8,918 nucleotides of DNA from Anaerolineales bacterium (GCA_016789245.1 JAEURM010000065.1:1-8918), one strand, 5' to 3'; numbered from the stretch's first letter, positions 1 through 6,340 are shown. Made by a program: numbers and translations. Notes: generated by a model from the letters alone, not told the origin.

Positions 1-22
1 CACTAATACACGTTTACGGCTT

Positions 23-1576
23 TTACCCGCCGCCAAATGGGCCAATGTTTTGCGGCTCACGCGCCGGAATTTGGACTGTATCACCTACGGCGAGGCTACC
101 TTTTACCACCACAAAATCATCTTGTATCACGCCGCTTTGCACCGCTACGCGCTCCACTTCGCCCGAGGCGCTCTTGACGCGCAACACATACTCACCCTGC
201 TCATCCGATTGCACGGCATCAATTGGCACCGCCAATGCATCTTTTTCCACATCGGTCACAATCGCCACATCCGCCGTCATGCCCAGCAAAACGCGTGGGT
301 CAGCGGTTGGCAAGTCAATCGTTACCGTGTAGCGTACTAGCCCTTGCACCGTTTGCCCCACCGGGTTCACTTCACTCACTGTGCCCGTTAGCTCTAAATC
401 ACCAATTGAGTTGAAGGAGACGTTCACCCCATCACCCACGGCAATCCGCGCCACGTCTGATTCATCTACAGAAACATCCACATGCAACACCGCGCGGTTG
501 GCCAGCACCATCGCCGCATTAGTTTGCGAGGCCAAATCACCTACTTGCGCACTGACGCTCATCACTTCGCCCTCAAACGGCGCGGTGAGGTACAACATAT
601 CCACGTTGGCTTGCGCGGCCAGCACGCGGGCGCGCGCGGCGGCCACATCTTCCGGGTCACCACCGTTTTGTAAATCCGCCAATGCCTTTTCTTTATCGGT
701 GAGAGTGGCCTGCGCCACGGCCACATCGGCTTCGGCTTGTGCCAGTGCAATAGTATCGGGGTTGCTTTGCACAGCGGCTAAATTGGCTTTGGCATCCGTT
801 ACTTTGCCCTGCGCATCTAGCACAGTGTTGTTAGAGTTGTTCTGCGCTTGTTCAAAGTTGTATTTGGCAGATTGATAATCTTGTAGGACGCGGTCATATT
901 CTTGTTGTGTGCGCGTCAAAATATCGCCATGTTGCTGGCCATAGCCCGGATATTGCCTCTCCAACTCCTTCAGCGCGTTCAAACGCTCGGTCACATTGGT
1001 CAGTGCATCTTCGGCATTACGCAGATTAGTGGCAAAACTGGTCACTTCCGCATTTTGTTGCGCGGCGGTGAGCGATTCTTGGGCGCGGCGCAGTTGATCA
1101 GTGTAGTAGGCAACATCCGGCGTGGTTAGGCTCCGGAAGGTTTTTTGTTTGGCTTCCAAATTATCGCGCGCATCGGCCACACCCTTTTGAGCGTTAGCCA
1201 CAACCAACGCCGTGGGATTCAGCAACTCATCCAATGCGATTTGCGCGTTCACCAACTCGGTCTGCGCCTGAATCACGGCTTGAGAAGTAGAAGTGGGGTC
1301 CAACGCCATTAAAATATCACCCGGCTTCACTTTATCACCCGGCCGAACGCGCACTTCGGCCACGCGGCCCGTGGTTTTCCACGTGAGAGACGCCATTTGT
1401 AGCGGCTCAATGGTGCCGGAGGTTTCTACAGTGCTGGTGGCCGTGAGGGCCGTAACCTGCCCCGTTTGAATTTGGACTTGCGTGGCACTCGGGCTTCCCA
1501 CACAAGCGCTTAATAAAGTCAAAGTTAAGCCGGCCAACGCCGCCTTCTTCCAAAATAATTTGAAACCTGCAGTCAT
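23..1576 (-). CDS. Lipoprotein efflux periplasmic adaptor (HlyD/MacA-like membrane fusion protein)
   Basis: A 517-residue adaptor subunit that would link an inner-membrane transporter (MacB-like ABC or RND type) to the outside of the cell. Residues 1-25 form a lipoprotein signal (KK, a hydrophobic stretch, then a lipobox LSAC with the lipidated Cys25). The first half of the lipoyl/barrel-sandwich domain is at about 69-93 (TGRVAEVRVRPGDKVKPGD). Residues about 97-325 are Ala/Gln/Asp/Glu-rich and helical, forming a long coiled-coil hairpin of about 230 residues. The second lipoyl half starts near 329 (YLTAPFEGEV), followed by a beta-barrel and membrane-proximal domain ending in a Gly-rich tail. 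The ATG at 1576 has a GGAG/GGAAG Shine-Dalgarno just upstream. The hairpin is long for a simple MacA/YknX adaptor. Family assignment is firm; the transported substrate is unknown. A transporter gene downstream (left of position 1) is expected but lies outside the window. Confidence 0.9.
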   Translation of the reverse strand: MTAGFKLFWKKAALAGLTLTLLSACVGSPSATQVQIQTGQVTALTATSTVETSGTIEPLQMASLTWKTTGRVAEVRVRPGDKVKPGDILMALDPTSTSQAVIQAQTELVNAQIALDELLNPTALVVANAQKGVADARDNLEAKQKTFRSLTTPDVAYYTDQLRRAQESLTAAQQNAEVTSFATNLRNAEDALTNVTERLNALKELERQYPGYGQQHGDILTRTQQEYDRVLQDYQSAKYNFEQAQNNSNNTVLDAQGKVTDAKANLAAVQSNPDTIALAQAEADVAVAQATLTDKEKALADLQNGGDPEDVAAARARVLAAQANVDMLYLTAPFEGEVMSVSAQVGDLASQTNAAMVLANRAVLHVDVSVDESDVARIAVGDGVNVSFNSIGDLELTGTVSEVNPVGQTVQGLVRYTVTIDLPTADPRVLLGMTADVAIVTDVEKDALAVPIDAVQSDEQGEYVLRVKSASGEVERVAVQSGVIQDDFVVVKGSLAVGDTVQIPAREPQNIGPFGGG

Positions 1577-1603
1577 ACTTCCATCTCCATGAGTAATAGT
1601 TAT

Positions 1604-1639
1604 GGTGGCAGTTTAGGTGGCAATTGTGGAGAAATTGTG
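1604..1639 (-). promoter_or_regulatory. Paired direct repeats upstream of the efflux adaptor gene (possible operator)
   Basis: Read on the minus strand, CACAATT occurs twice with a 4-bp spacer (plus-strand positions 1622-1628 and 1633-1639), an 11-bp period. TGCCACC occurs twice with a 5-bp spacer (1604-1610 and 1616-1622), a 12-bp period. Two heptamers about one helical turn apart is the layout used by OmpR/PhoB-family response regulators. The sites lie roughly 28-63 bp upstream of the adaptor start codon, a sensible operator position. That a regulator binds here is inference; no -35/-10 pair was clear on this strand. Confidence 0.3.
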
Positions 1640-1698
1640 CAGATGGGGAGGATGTGCTTGCAGAAACAGACTGTAAAATAAGCGTGAGATTAATCGGA

Positions 1699-1727
1699 CG
1701 CCGATGAACGTGAAGCATCGGCGTTTT
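1699..1727 (+). terminator. Terminator-like hairpin in the divergent spacer
   Basis: CGCCGATG (1699-1706) and CATCGGCG (1716-1723) pair perfectly over 8 bp around a 9-nt loop, followed by TTTT. This is the form of an intrinsic terminator read on the plus strand, although the U tract is short. No gene lies upstream on that strand, so it would act on a short leader transcript starting within the spacer (a TAAAAT box lies at 1674-1679), or it is instead a palindromic protein-binding site for the divergent promoters. Confidence 0.45.
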
Positions 1728-1757
1728 CAGCGTCTAAAAATGGATTTTGAATGCCCA

Positions 1758-1773
1758 TGCTAAAATCAGAAAC
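1758..1773 (+). promoter_or_regulatory. Extended -10 promoter, probably giving a leaderless mRNA for the ROK kinase
   Basis: TGC followed by TAAAAT (hexamer 1761-1766) matches an extended -10 element. Its usual start point, about 7 bases downstream, falls on or next to the A of the ATG at 1774. No convincing Shine-Dalgarno precedes that ATG and no good -35 is visible, both compatible with a leaderless transcript driven by an extended -10. Confidence 0.4.
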
Positions 1774-2766
1774 ATGAGTGAACCTATCTTTATTGGTGTG
1801 GACGTGGGCGGAACCAGCCTGCGCGCCGCGCGATTTATTGGGCACACGCCGCACCCTGATAAAAAACTAAAAACGGCCACCCAGCCTGCCGGTGCGGCTG
1901 AACAGATGCTAGACCGTTTAGAAGCCACCATCCGTGAGTTAGCGCCGCCGAATTTAGCCGGTGTGGTTGGGATTGGCGTGGGCATTCCCGGCCCCGTGAA
2001 CCCATTTACGGGTGTGGTGATTAACATTACCAACATTCCCGGCTGGAAAAATCTCAACATCAAGCAACTGCTAGAAGCACGCCTAAACGTGCCCGTTTAC
2101 TTAGGCAATGATGGCAACTTGGCCGCGCTTGGTGAGTGGAAATTTGGCGCGGGGCAAAACCACCGCGATGTGCTCTACCTCACCATTAGCACCGGCATTG
2201 GCGGCGGCGTAGTGTTGAACAACAAATTGTTATTGGGCGCACACGGCTTGGCTACGGAAGTGGGCCATGTGCTCATCCAGCCGGATGGGCCACGGTGCGG
2301 GTGCGGGCAACGCGGCTGTTTAGAAGCCTTTGCCTCCGGCCCCAGTATTGCGCGCGGCGCAATTGAACGCCTGCAAGCAGGTGAAGGCGCTAAGAGCTCG
2401 CTCCGGGAATTTAACGGCGGCGAGGTGAGTCAATTGACTACAGTGCAAATTGGGCAAGCGGCGCTCAGCGGCGATGCTTTTGCCACGGCGCTATTTGCGC
2501 AGGCGGGTGAACACATTGGCTTTGGCCTTGCCAGTTTATTGCACTTGTTCAATCCCAGCATCGTCGTCATCGGCGGTGGCGTTTCCTTTGTGGGCGATAT
2601 TTTGTTTGAGCCAATTCGGGAAACGGTGCGCCGCTACGCCATGAATGAAATGTATTGGCAAGATGTGCCGATTGTGCCCGCCGCGCTGGGCGATGATGCC
2701 GGCTTGGTAGGCGCGGGTGCGCTGGCCATGGAAGAAAGCCGCGCCCGCGTTCTGCCGGATCGTTAA
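1774..2766 (+). CDS. ROK-family sugar kinase (glucokinase-like)
   Basis: A 330-residue cytoplasmic ATP-dependent sugar kinase of the ROK family. The N-terminal phosphate-binding motif DVGGT is at 10-14. The catalytic Asp is D113 in LGNDGN. The sugar-binding/zinc motif EVGH is at 162-165, with the zinc cysteines of CGCGQRGC at C175, C177 and C182; H165 should be the fourth ligand. A second nucleotide motif is the Gly-rich VVIGGGV near the C-terminus. All catalytic and zinc residues are intact and the length is normal for single-domain ROK kinases; there is no helix-turn-helix, so it is not a NagC-type repressor. An in-frame TTG at 1747 would add nine residues, but the ATG fits the family N-terminus (IGVDVGGT). 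Substrate is probably glucose, but N-acetylmannosamine, fructose or another hexose cannot be excluded. First gene of a plus-strand run of four. Confidence 0.9.
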   Translation: MSEPIFIGVDVGGTSLRAARFIGHTPHPDKKLKTATQPAGAAEQMLDRLEATIRELAPPNLAGVVGIGVGIPGPVNPFTGVVINITNIPGWKNLNIKQLLEARLNVPVYLGNDGNLAALGEWKFGAGQNHRDVLYLTISTGIGGGVVLNNKLLLGAHGLATEVGHVLIQPDGPRCGCGQRGCLEAFASGPSIARGAIERLQAGEGAKSSLREFNGGEVSQLTTVQIGQAALSGDAFATALFAQAGEHIGFGLASLLHLFNPSIVVIGGGVSFVGDILFEPIRETVRRYAMNEMYWQDVPIVPAALGDDAGLVGAGALAMEESRARVLPDR

Positions 2767-2804
2767 TCGAAATGGTGTGTAAAATAATTTCGGGCAGAGA
2801 GCAT

Positions 2805-2891
2805 GGGAGCAGGGGAAAAAGTGAGTCAGTTTTGTTCTCCCTTTTCCCTAAATCCCCTGCTCCCCCGCCCACTCGCTCACCCACTCACTTT
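2805..2891. repeat. GGGAGCAGGGG-type fold-back repeat between kinase and aminotransferase genes
   Basis: GGGAGCAGGGGA (2805-2816) and its perfect complement TCCCCTGCTCCC (2853-2864) form a 12-bp inverted repeat with a 36-nt loop. A second, overlapping inverted pair is AAAGTGAGT (2819-2827) with ACTCACTTT (2883-2891). One strand is strongly purine-rich and the other pyrimidine-rich, with short CACTCGCT/CACCCACT-like reiterations at the right end. It fills most of the 139-bp spacer and resembles dispersed non-coding repeats of environmental bacteria. It could also slow or end transcription between the genes. Confidence 0.6.
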
Positions 2892-2905
2892 CTCAAAGAA
2901 ATGCT

Positions 2906-4240
2906 ATGGTCACCAAACTCAACGTACCCGGCCCTAACGCGCAGGCCATCTTAGAGCGCGATCATAAATTTATCTCTCAGTCTTATCCACGTGATTATCC
3001 GTTTGTGATGGATCACGGCCAAGGCACCGAAGTGTGGGATGTGGACGGCAACCGCTATTTAGATTTTGCGGCGGGCATTGCCGTGTGCGCCACCGGCCAC
3101 AGCCACCCGGATGTAGTGAAAGCCATTCAACAGCAAGCCGAAAAGTTCATCCACATCTCCTCAGACTTTTACCACGAGAAGTGGGTACAGTTGGGCGAGA
3201 AGCTGGACGAAATTGCGCCGTTCAAAGAAGATGCGCTGGCCTTTATGACCAACTCCGGCGCGGAGGCGGTGGAAGCGGCCATCAAGCTGGCGCGCTACCA
3301 CACCGGCCGGACGCGGTTCATTGGCTTCCACGGCGGCTTCCATGGGCGCACCATGGGCGCACTCTCGTTCACTAGCAGTAAAGCGGTGCAACGCCGAGGC
3401 TTCAACCAAACTATGCCCGGCGTAACGCTAGTGCCCTTTCCCAACAGTTACCGCCCGCGCCTGCAATACGACGGAAGCCGCGAAGATTACGGCCACGCCT
3501 GCGTAAACTACATTGAAAACGTCATCTTCACCTATGAATGCCCGCCCGATGAAGTGGCCGCCATTTTGGTGGAGCCGATTCAAGGTGAGGGCGGTTACGT
3601 GGTGCCGCCGGATTCTTTCTTCCCGCGTTTGCGCCAACTGTGTGATAAATACGGCATTCTGCTCATTGCGGATGAAGTGCAGAGCGGCATGGGCCGCACC
3701 GGCAAGTGGTGGGCCATTCAAAACTGGAACACCGAGCCAGATATTGTGTGCATTGCCAAAGGCATTGCCAGTGGTATGCCGCTGGGCGCTATGGTGGCGC
3801 GCAAAAGCGTGATGACGTGGCCCGCCGGCGCACACGGCAACACCTACGGCGGCAATCCCATGTCTTGCACCGCCGCGCTAGAAACCATCCGGCTGATTGG
3901 CGGCGGCTTTATGGAGAACGCCGCTGAAGTGGGCCGCTACACACTGGATATCTTGGACGAGATGGCGGTGCGCCACCCCAGCATGGGCGAAGTGCGCGGC
4001 AAAGGCCTAATGATTGGTGTGGAGTTTGTAAAAGATAAAGCCACTAAAGAACGCGGCACGCCAATTCGGGATCACGTGATTCACTCCGCGTTTGAGCATG
4101 GGTTGTTGTTGTTAGGTTGTGGCCGCAACACCATCCGCCTCACACCGCCCCTCAACGTGGCTCAGCCGCAAGTGGATGAAGCGTTAGAAATTTTTGAGCA
4201 CTGCATCACGGAAGCCGAACAAGCTAACGGCCTATTGTGA
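2906..4240 (+). CDS. PLP-dependent class III aminotransferase (GABA/ornithine aminotransferase-like)
   Basis: A 444-residue fold-type I PLP enzyme that moves an amino group between an amino donor and a 2-oxo acid. PLP phosphate site TNSGAE is at 115-120. Residues E223 and E228 lie in VEPIQGEGG, with D256 (pyridine-N contact) and Q259 in IADEVQSGMGRTG. The Schiff-base lysine is K285 in IAKGIASG, and the partner-subunit phosphate site is TYGGNP at 313-318. The spacings E228-D256-K285 equal those I recall for E. coli GABA aminotransferase (E211-D239-K268), supporting an omega-aminotransferase with the glutamate switch. The N-terminus (VPGPNAQAILERD) is the type seen in archaeal GABA-aminotransferase-like enzymes, a group that includes amino-acid racemases. 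Start ATG at 2906; only a weak AAAGAA precedes it, and a TGTGTAAAAT extended -10-like box lies at 2776-2785. Acetylornithine aminotransferase is a less likely alternative. The substrate is unresolved. Confidence 0.88.
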   Translation: MVTKLNVPGPNAQAILERDHKFISQSYPRDYPFVMDHGQGTEVWDVDGNRYLDFAAGIAVCATGHSHPDVVKAIQQQAEKFIHISSDFYHEKWVQLGEKLDEIAPFKEDALAFMTNSGAEAVEAAIKLARYHTGRTRFIGFHGGFHGRTMGALSFTSSKAVQRRGFNQTMPGVTLVPFPNSYRPRLQYDGSREDYGHACVNYIENVIFTYECPPDEVAAILVEPIQGEGGYVVPPDSFFPRLRQLCDKYGILLIADEVQSGMGRTGKWWAIQNWNTEPDIVCIAKGIASGMPLGAMVARKSVMTWPAGAHGNTYGGNPMSCTAALETIRLIGGGFMENAAEVGRYTLDILDEMAVRHPSMGEVRGKGLMIGVEFVKDKATKERGTPIRDHVIHSAFEHGLLLLGCGRNTIRLTPPLNVAQPQVDEALEIFEHCITEAEQANGLL

Positions 4241-4249
4241 GTCTAACCC

Positions 4250-4320
4250 CGAAGGCTCAAAGTTTCACGAAATTCTTTGTGAACTTGGTGAGCTTTGAGC
4301 CTTCGTGTCTTTGTGGTGAA
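4250..4320. repeat. CGAAGGCTCAAAG palindromic repeat with TTCGTGTCTTTGTGGTGAA tail
   Basis: CGAAGGCTCAAAG (4250-4262) and CTTTGAGCCTTCG (4293-4305) form a perfect 13-bp inverted repeat. Inside it, GTTTCAC (4262-4268) can pair with GTGAAC (4279-4284) with one bulge. The right end reads on as CGTGTCTTTGTGGTGAA. It fills almost the whole 85-bp spacer. No U tract follows, so it is not a classical terminator. The last bases (GGTGA at 4315-4319) sit 6 nt before the next ATG and are its only plausible Shine-Dalgarno, so the repeat seems to supply the ribosome-binding site. The wording resembles widespread short intergenic repeats of environmental bacteria. Confidence 0.65.
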
Positions 4321-4325
4321 GAGTC

Positions 4326-5213
4326 ATGTTGAGTCTCGCCGGAATCTTTCCACCCGTTCCCACGCCTTTTAAGCCCAACGGCGATTTAGATTTAGACGCG
4401 CTGAAAAGTAATCTCACCCGCCTCAATGCTGAGCCGTTAGCCGGTTACGTAGTGGGCGGCTCCAACGGTGAATTTTCATCACTCAGCCTTGATGAGCGGC
4501 TGGCCGTGGTGCAAGCCGCGCGGCAGGTAACGCCCACAGAGCGTTTGCTTATTACCGGCTCTGGCTTAGAAAGCACGCGCGGCACGATTGAACTCACAGA
4601 AAAAATGGCGCAGTTGGGCGCGGATGCCGTGCTGGTGGTAACGCCCGGCTACTTCCGCAATAAGATGACGCCCGCCGCGCTGGAAAACCATTACACCCAA
4701 GTGGCCCACGCCGCGCCAGTGCCGGTGGTGCTGTACAGCGTTCCGGCCAACACCAATGTAGATTTGCCCGCCGCCAGCGTCATCAAACTAGCCGCACATC
4801 CCAATATTATTGGCCTAAAAGATAGCGGTGGGGATATTGTGAAAATGGGCCAGATGTTGGCCGAGGTGCCTCCAGACTTTCAGATACTGGCCGGTTCGGC
4901 GGGCTTCTTGCTGGCTACGCTGGTTTTGGGCGGCGTGGGCGGCGTTATGGCTACCGCCAATATCGCCGCCCGTCAATTGCACACGCTCTACACCAGCTTC
5001 CGCGCCGGAGATTTAGCCACCGCGCGCGCCACCCAATTACCGCTCATTGAAGTCAACGCCGCCGTCACCGCCCGCTTCGGGGTAGCGGGCCTAAAAGCCG
5101 CCATGGATATGCTGGGCTACACCGGCGGCCTCCCCCGCCCGCCTCTGCTCCCCCTCACTGATGATGAGCGCGAAACGCTCAGGAAAATTTTGGTGAAAGG
5201 CGGTGTGCTCTAA
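4326..5213 (+). CDS. 4-hydroxy-2-oxoglutarate aldolase-like enzyme (HOGA1 type, DapA/NAL superfamily)
   Basis: A 295-residue class I (Schiff-base) TIM-barrel aldolase of the DHDPS/N-acetylneuraminate lyase superfamily. Schiff-base lysine K165 is in GLKDSGGD and the catalytic Tyr Y137 in VVLYSVPANT. The pyruvate-carboxylate loop is GGSNGEF with S46 and N47, not the TT of DapA or ST of NanA. The partner-subunit tyrosine is Y109 in TPGYFRNKM. These four sites match those I recall for human HOGA1 (S77/N78, Y140, Y168, K196) with a constant offset of 31, and long stretches (SGLESTRGTIE, LAGSAGFL, VNAAVTARFG) look like HOGA1 too. The expected reaction is reversible cleavage of 4-hydroxy-2-oxoglutarate to pyruvate and glyoxylate, possibly with oxaloacetate decarboxylation. 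It directly follows the aminotransferase gene, which suggests a shared pathway. Automatic annotation will probably say only dihydrodipicolinate synthase family. The family is certain; the HOGA role is inferred. Confidence 0.88.
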   Translation: MLSLAGIFPPVPTPFKPNGDLDLDALKSNLTRLNAEPLAGYVVGGSNGEFSSLSLDERLAVVQAARQVTPTERLLITGSGLESTRGTIELTEKMAQLGADAVLVVTPGYFRNKMTPAALENHYTQVAHAAPVPVVLYSVPANTNVDLPAASVIKLAAHPNIIGLKDSGGDIVKMGQMLAEVPPDFQILAGSAGFLLATLVLGGVGGVMATANIAARQLHTLYTSFRAGDLATARATQLPLIEVNAAVTARFGVAGLKAAMDMLGYTGGLPRPPLLPLTDDERETLRKILVKGGVL

Positions 5214-5287
5214 AAACGGATGAAACGAATAAGGTGGATGTAACTGATAAATCCGCTCCATCCGTCTTAAATCCGCAACATCCGTTT
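5212..5287. repeat. ATCCG-periodic palindromic repeat, copy A
   Basis: AAACGGATG (5214-5222) pairs with CATCCGTTT (5279-5287) as 9-bp arms; the interior is degenerate. The right half has ATCCG at 5251, 5260, 5271 and 5280, spaced 9, 11 and 9 bases, almost the same rhythm as copy B at 6341-6402. It begins inside the TAA stop codon of the aldolase gene and ends 27 bp before the next start codon. It is probably a member of a dispersed non-coding family. Copy A is more diverged than copy B. Confidence 0.7.
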
Positions 5288-5314
5288 CCCAAAACCACCG
5301 GCCATCTAACAATT

Positions 5315-6331
5315 ATGCGTGAGCCGCCCAGCCTATCAGACGCTCTCATAAAAGAAACTTTAGGCACACACTACGGCCTAAACATTCAGTCGTTGAGCTT
5401 CCTGCCAATCGGGAATGACTCAGCAACTTTTGTACATAAAGCCATCACAAATGATAGTGTCAGCTATTTTCTAAAACTCCGCGCCCAGCCGGGATTTAGA
5501 GCGCCGAGCGTGCTTGTTCCACGCCTGTTGGTTGAGCACAGCATTTCTCACATCGTGATGCCATACCCTACGCTAACGCAAACTTTGTGGGTGGCAGTAG
5601 ATGGCTTCGTGATGATTCTGTACCCATTCCTGGAGGCCGAGACGGCGAAAGATGCCGGCCTATCCGATGCAGATTGGTTTGCGCTGGGCGCAACATTACG
5701 CAAAATCCATACTTGCTCACTTCCAGCCGAACTGCATTCAATACTTCCACAAGAAACGTGCATTCCGTGGCGGCGCAATGTACTGATTGAACTTGAAACG
5801 ATTATCAACCGCCATGACTTAACCGACCCGGCGCAATTAAAATTGCAAGCCTTTTGGCGCAAGCGACAAGCTGAAATTCACACGCTGATTGAGCGCTGTG
5901 ATCGGCTCGCCGCTCAACTCCAGCACAAAGCGCTTCCAGCGGTGCTGTGCCATGCAGATATTCATACTTGGAATGTGCTAGTGGACTCTGCGCGGCAATG
6001 GTGGATAGTGGATTGGGATGAAGTTGTGTTAGCGCCGAAAGAGCAGGATTTGATGTTTATGATGGGCGGCATTGCCAACAACTTGGTCAGTGCACATCAA
6101 ACTGCGTGTTTCTTACGCGGCTACGGCCAAACGGAAATAGATTCCCAAGCGCTGGCCTACTACCGTTACGCGTGGGCAGTGCAAGAAATGGGCGCTTACG
6201 CCGAGGAAGTTTTCTTCTCGCCGGAACGCAGTGAAGCGGCCCGCTTAGATGCAGTGGCGCAATTCATCAGCATCTTCGCCTCCGGCAACATCGCCGAAAT
6301 TGCTTTAGCTTCTTCGCTTGATAGCTATTAG
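5315..6331 (+). CDS. APH-fold phosphotransferase, spectinomycin kinase APH(9)-like
   Basis: A 338-residue kinase of the aminoglycoside phosphotransferase/choline kinase fold that transfers phosphate from ATP to a hydroxyl of a small molecule. The N-lobe has PIGNDSATFVHKA (about 31-43) as nucleotide loop and K54 in YFLKLR as ATP lysine. The catalytic loop is HADIHTWN, with H213, catalytic D215 and N220. The metal-binding segment is DWDE (233-236), followed by VLAPKEQDLMF, a signature I associate with the APH(9) spectinomycin kinases, whose length is similar. All key residues are intact. I prefer the ATG at 5315: the longer in-frame GTG start at 5234 would place 27 residues inside the ATCCG repeat. 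No good Shine-Dalgarno is visible. The natural substrate could equally be a sugar, choline-like or cell-wall metabolite; resistance is not demonstrated. It is flanked on both sides by copies of the same repeat. Confidence 0.82.
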   Translation: MREPPSLSDALIKETLGTHYGLNIQSLSFLPIGNDSATFVHKAITNDSVSYFLKLRAQPGFRAPSVLVPRLLVEHSISHIVMPYPTLTQTLWVAVDGFVMILYPFLEAETAKDAGLSDADWFALGATLRKIHTCSLPAELHSILPQETCIPWRRNVLIELETIINRHDLTDPAQLKLQAFWRKRQAEIHTLIERCDRLAAQLQHKALPAVLCHADIHTWNVLVDSARQWWIVDWDEVVLAPKEQDLMFMMGGIANNLVSAHQTACFLRGYGQTEIDSQALAYYRYAWAVQEMGAYAEEVFFSPERSEAARLDAVAQFISIFASGNIAEIALASSLDSY

Positions 6332-6340
6332 ACGGCAAAC

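Noticed and set aside
381..875. A 164-codon plus-strand open frame opposite the efflux adaptor.
   Set aside because: It is the antisense of the Ala/Gln-rich coiled-coil coding region, with a low-complexity Ser/Ala/Thr product and no family resemblance.
2767..2905. A small protein encoded in the spacer from about 2772.
   Set aside because: The frame runs through the fold-back repeat, gives a low-complexity Ser/Pro product and overlaps the start of the aminotransferase gene out of frame.
3428..3835. A 135-codon minus-strand open frame inside the aminotransferase gene.
   Set aside because: Antisense of the PLP-binding core; His/Ala-rich translation typical of shadow frames in GC-rich DNA.
1774..5213. 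Sialic acid catabolic cluster (NanK-like ROK kinase plus NanA-like lyase).
   Set aside because: The aldolase loop is GSNGE, as in HOGA1, rather than the GSTGE of NanA; no NanE, sialidase or transporter gene is present, and an aminotransferase separates the two genes.
4326..5213. True dihydrodipicolinate synthase (DapA) of lysine synthesis.
   Set aside because: The TT pair of the DapA GTTGE loop is replaced by SN, and the rest of the sequence is closer to HOGA1; no lysine pathway neighbours.
5251..5287. ATCCG reiterations as a CRISPR-like array.
   Set aside because: Units are 5-7 bp with 9-11 bp periods and form one palindrome; there are no spacers of CRISPR length and no cas genes.
5234..5314. 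Longer N-terminus for the APH-like kinase, starting at the GTG at 5234.
   Set aside because: These 27 codons translate the ATCCG repeat and its flank; the family N-terminus fits the ATG at 5315.
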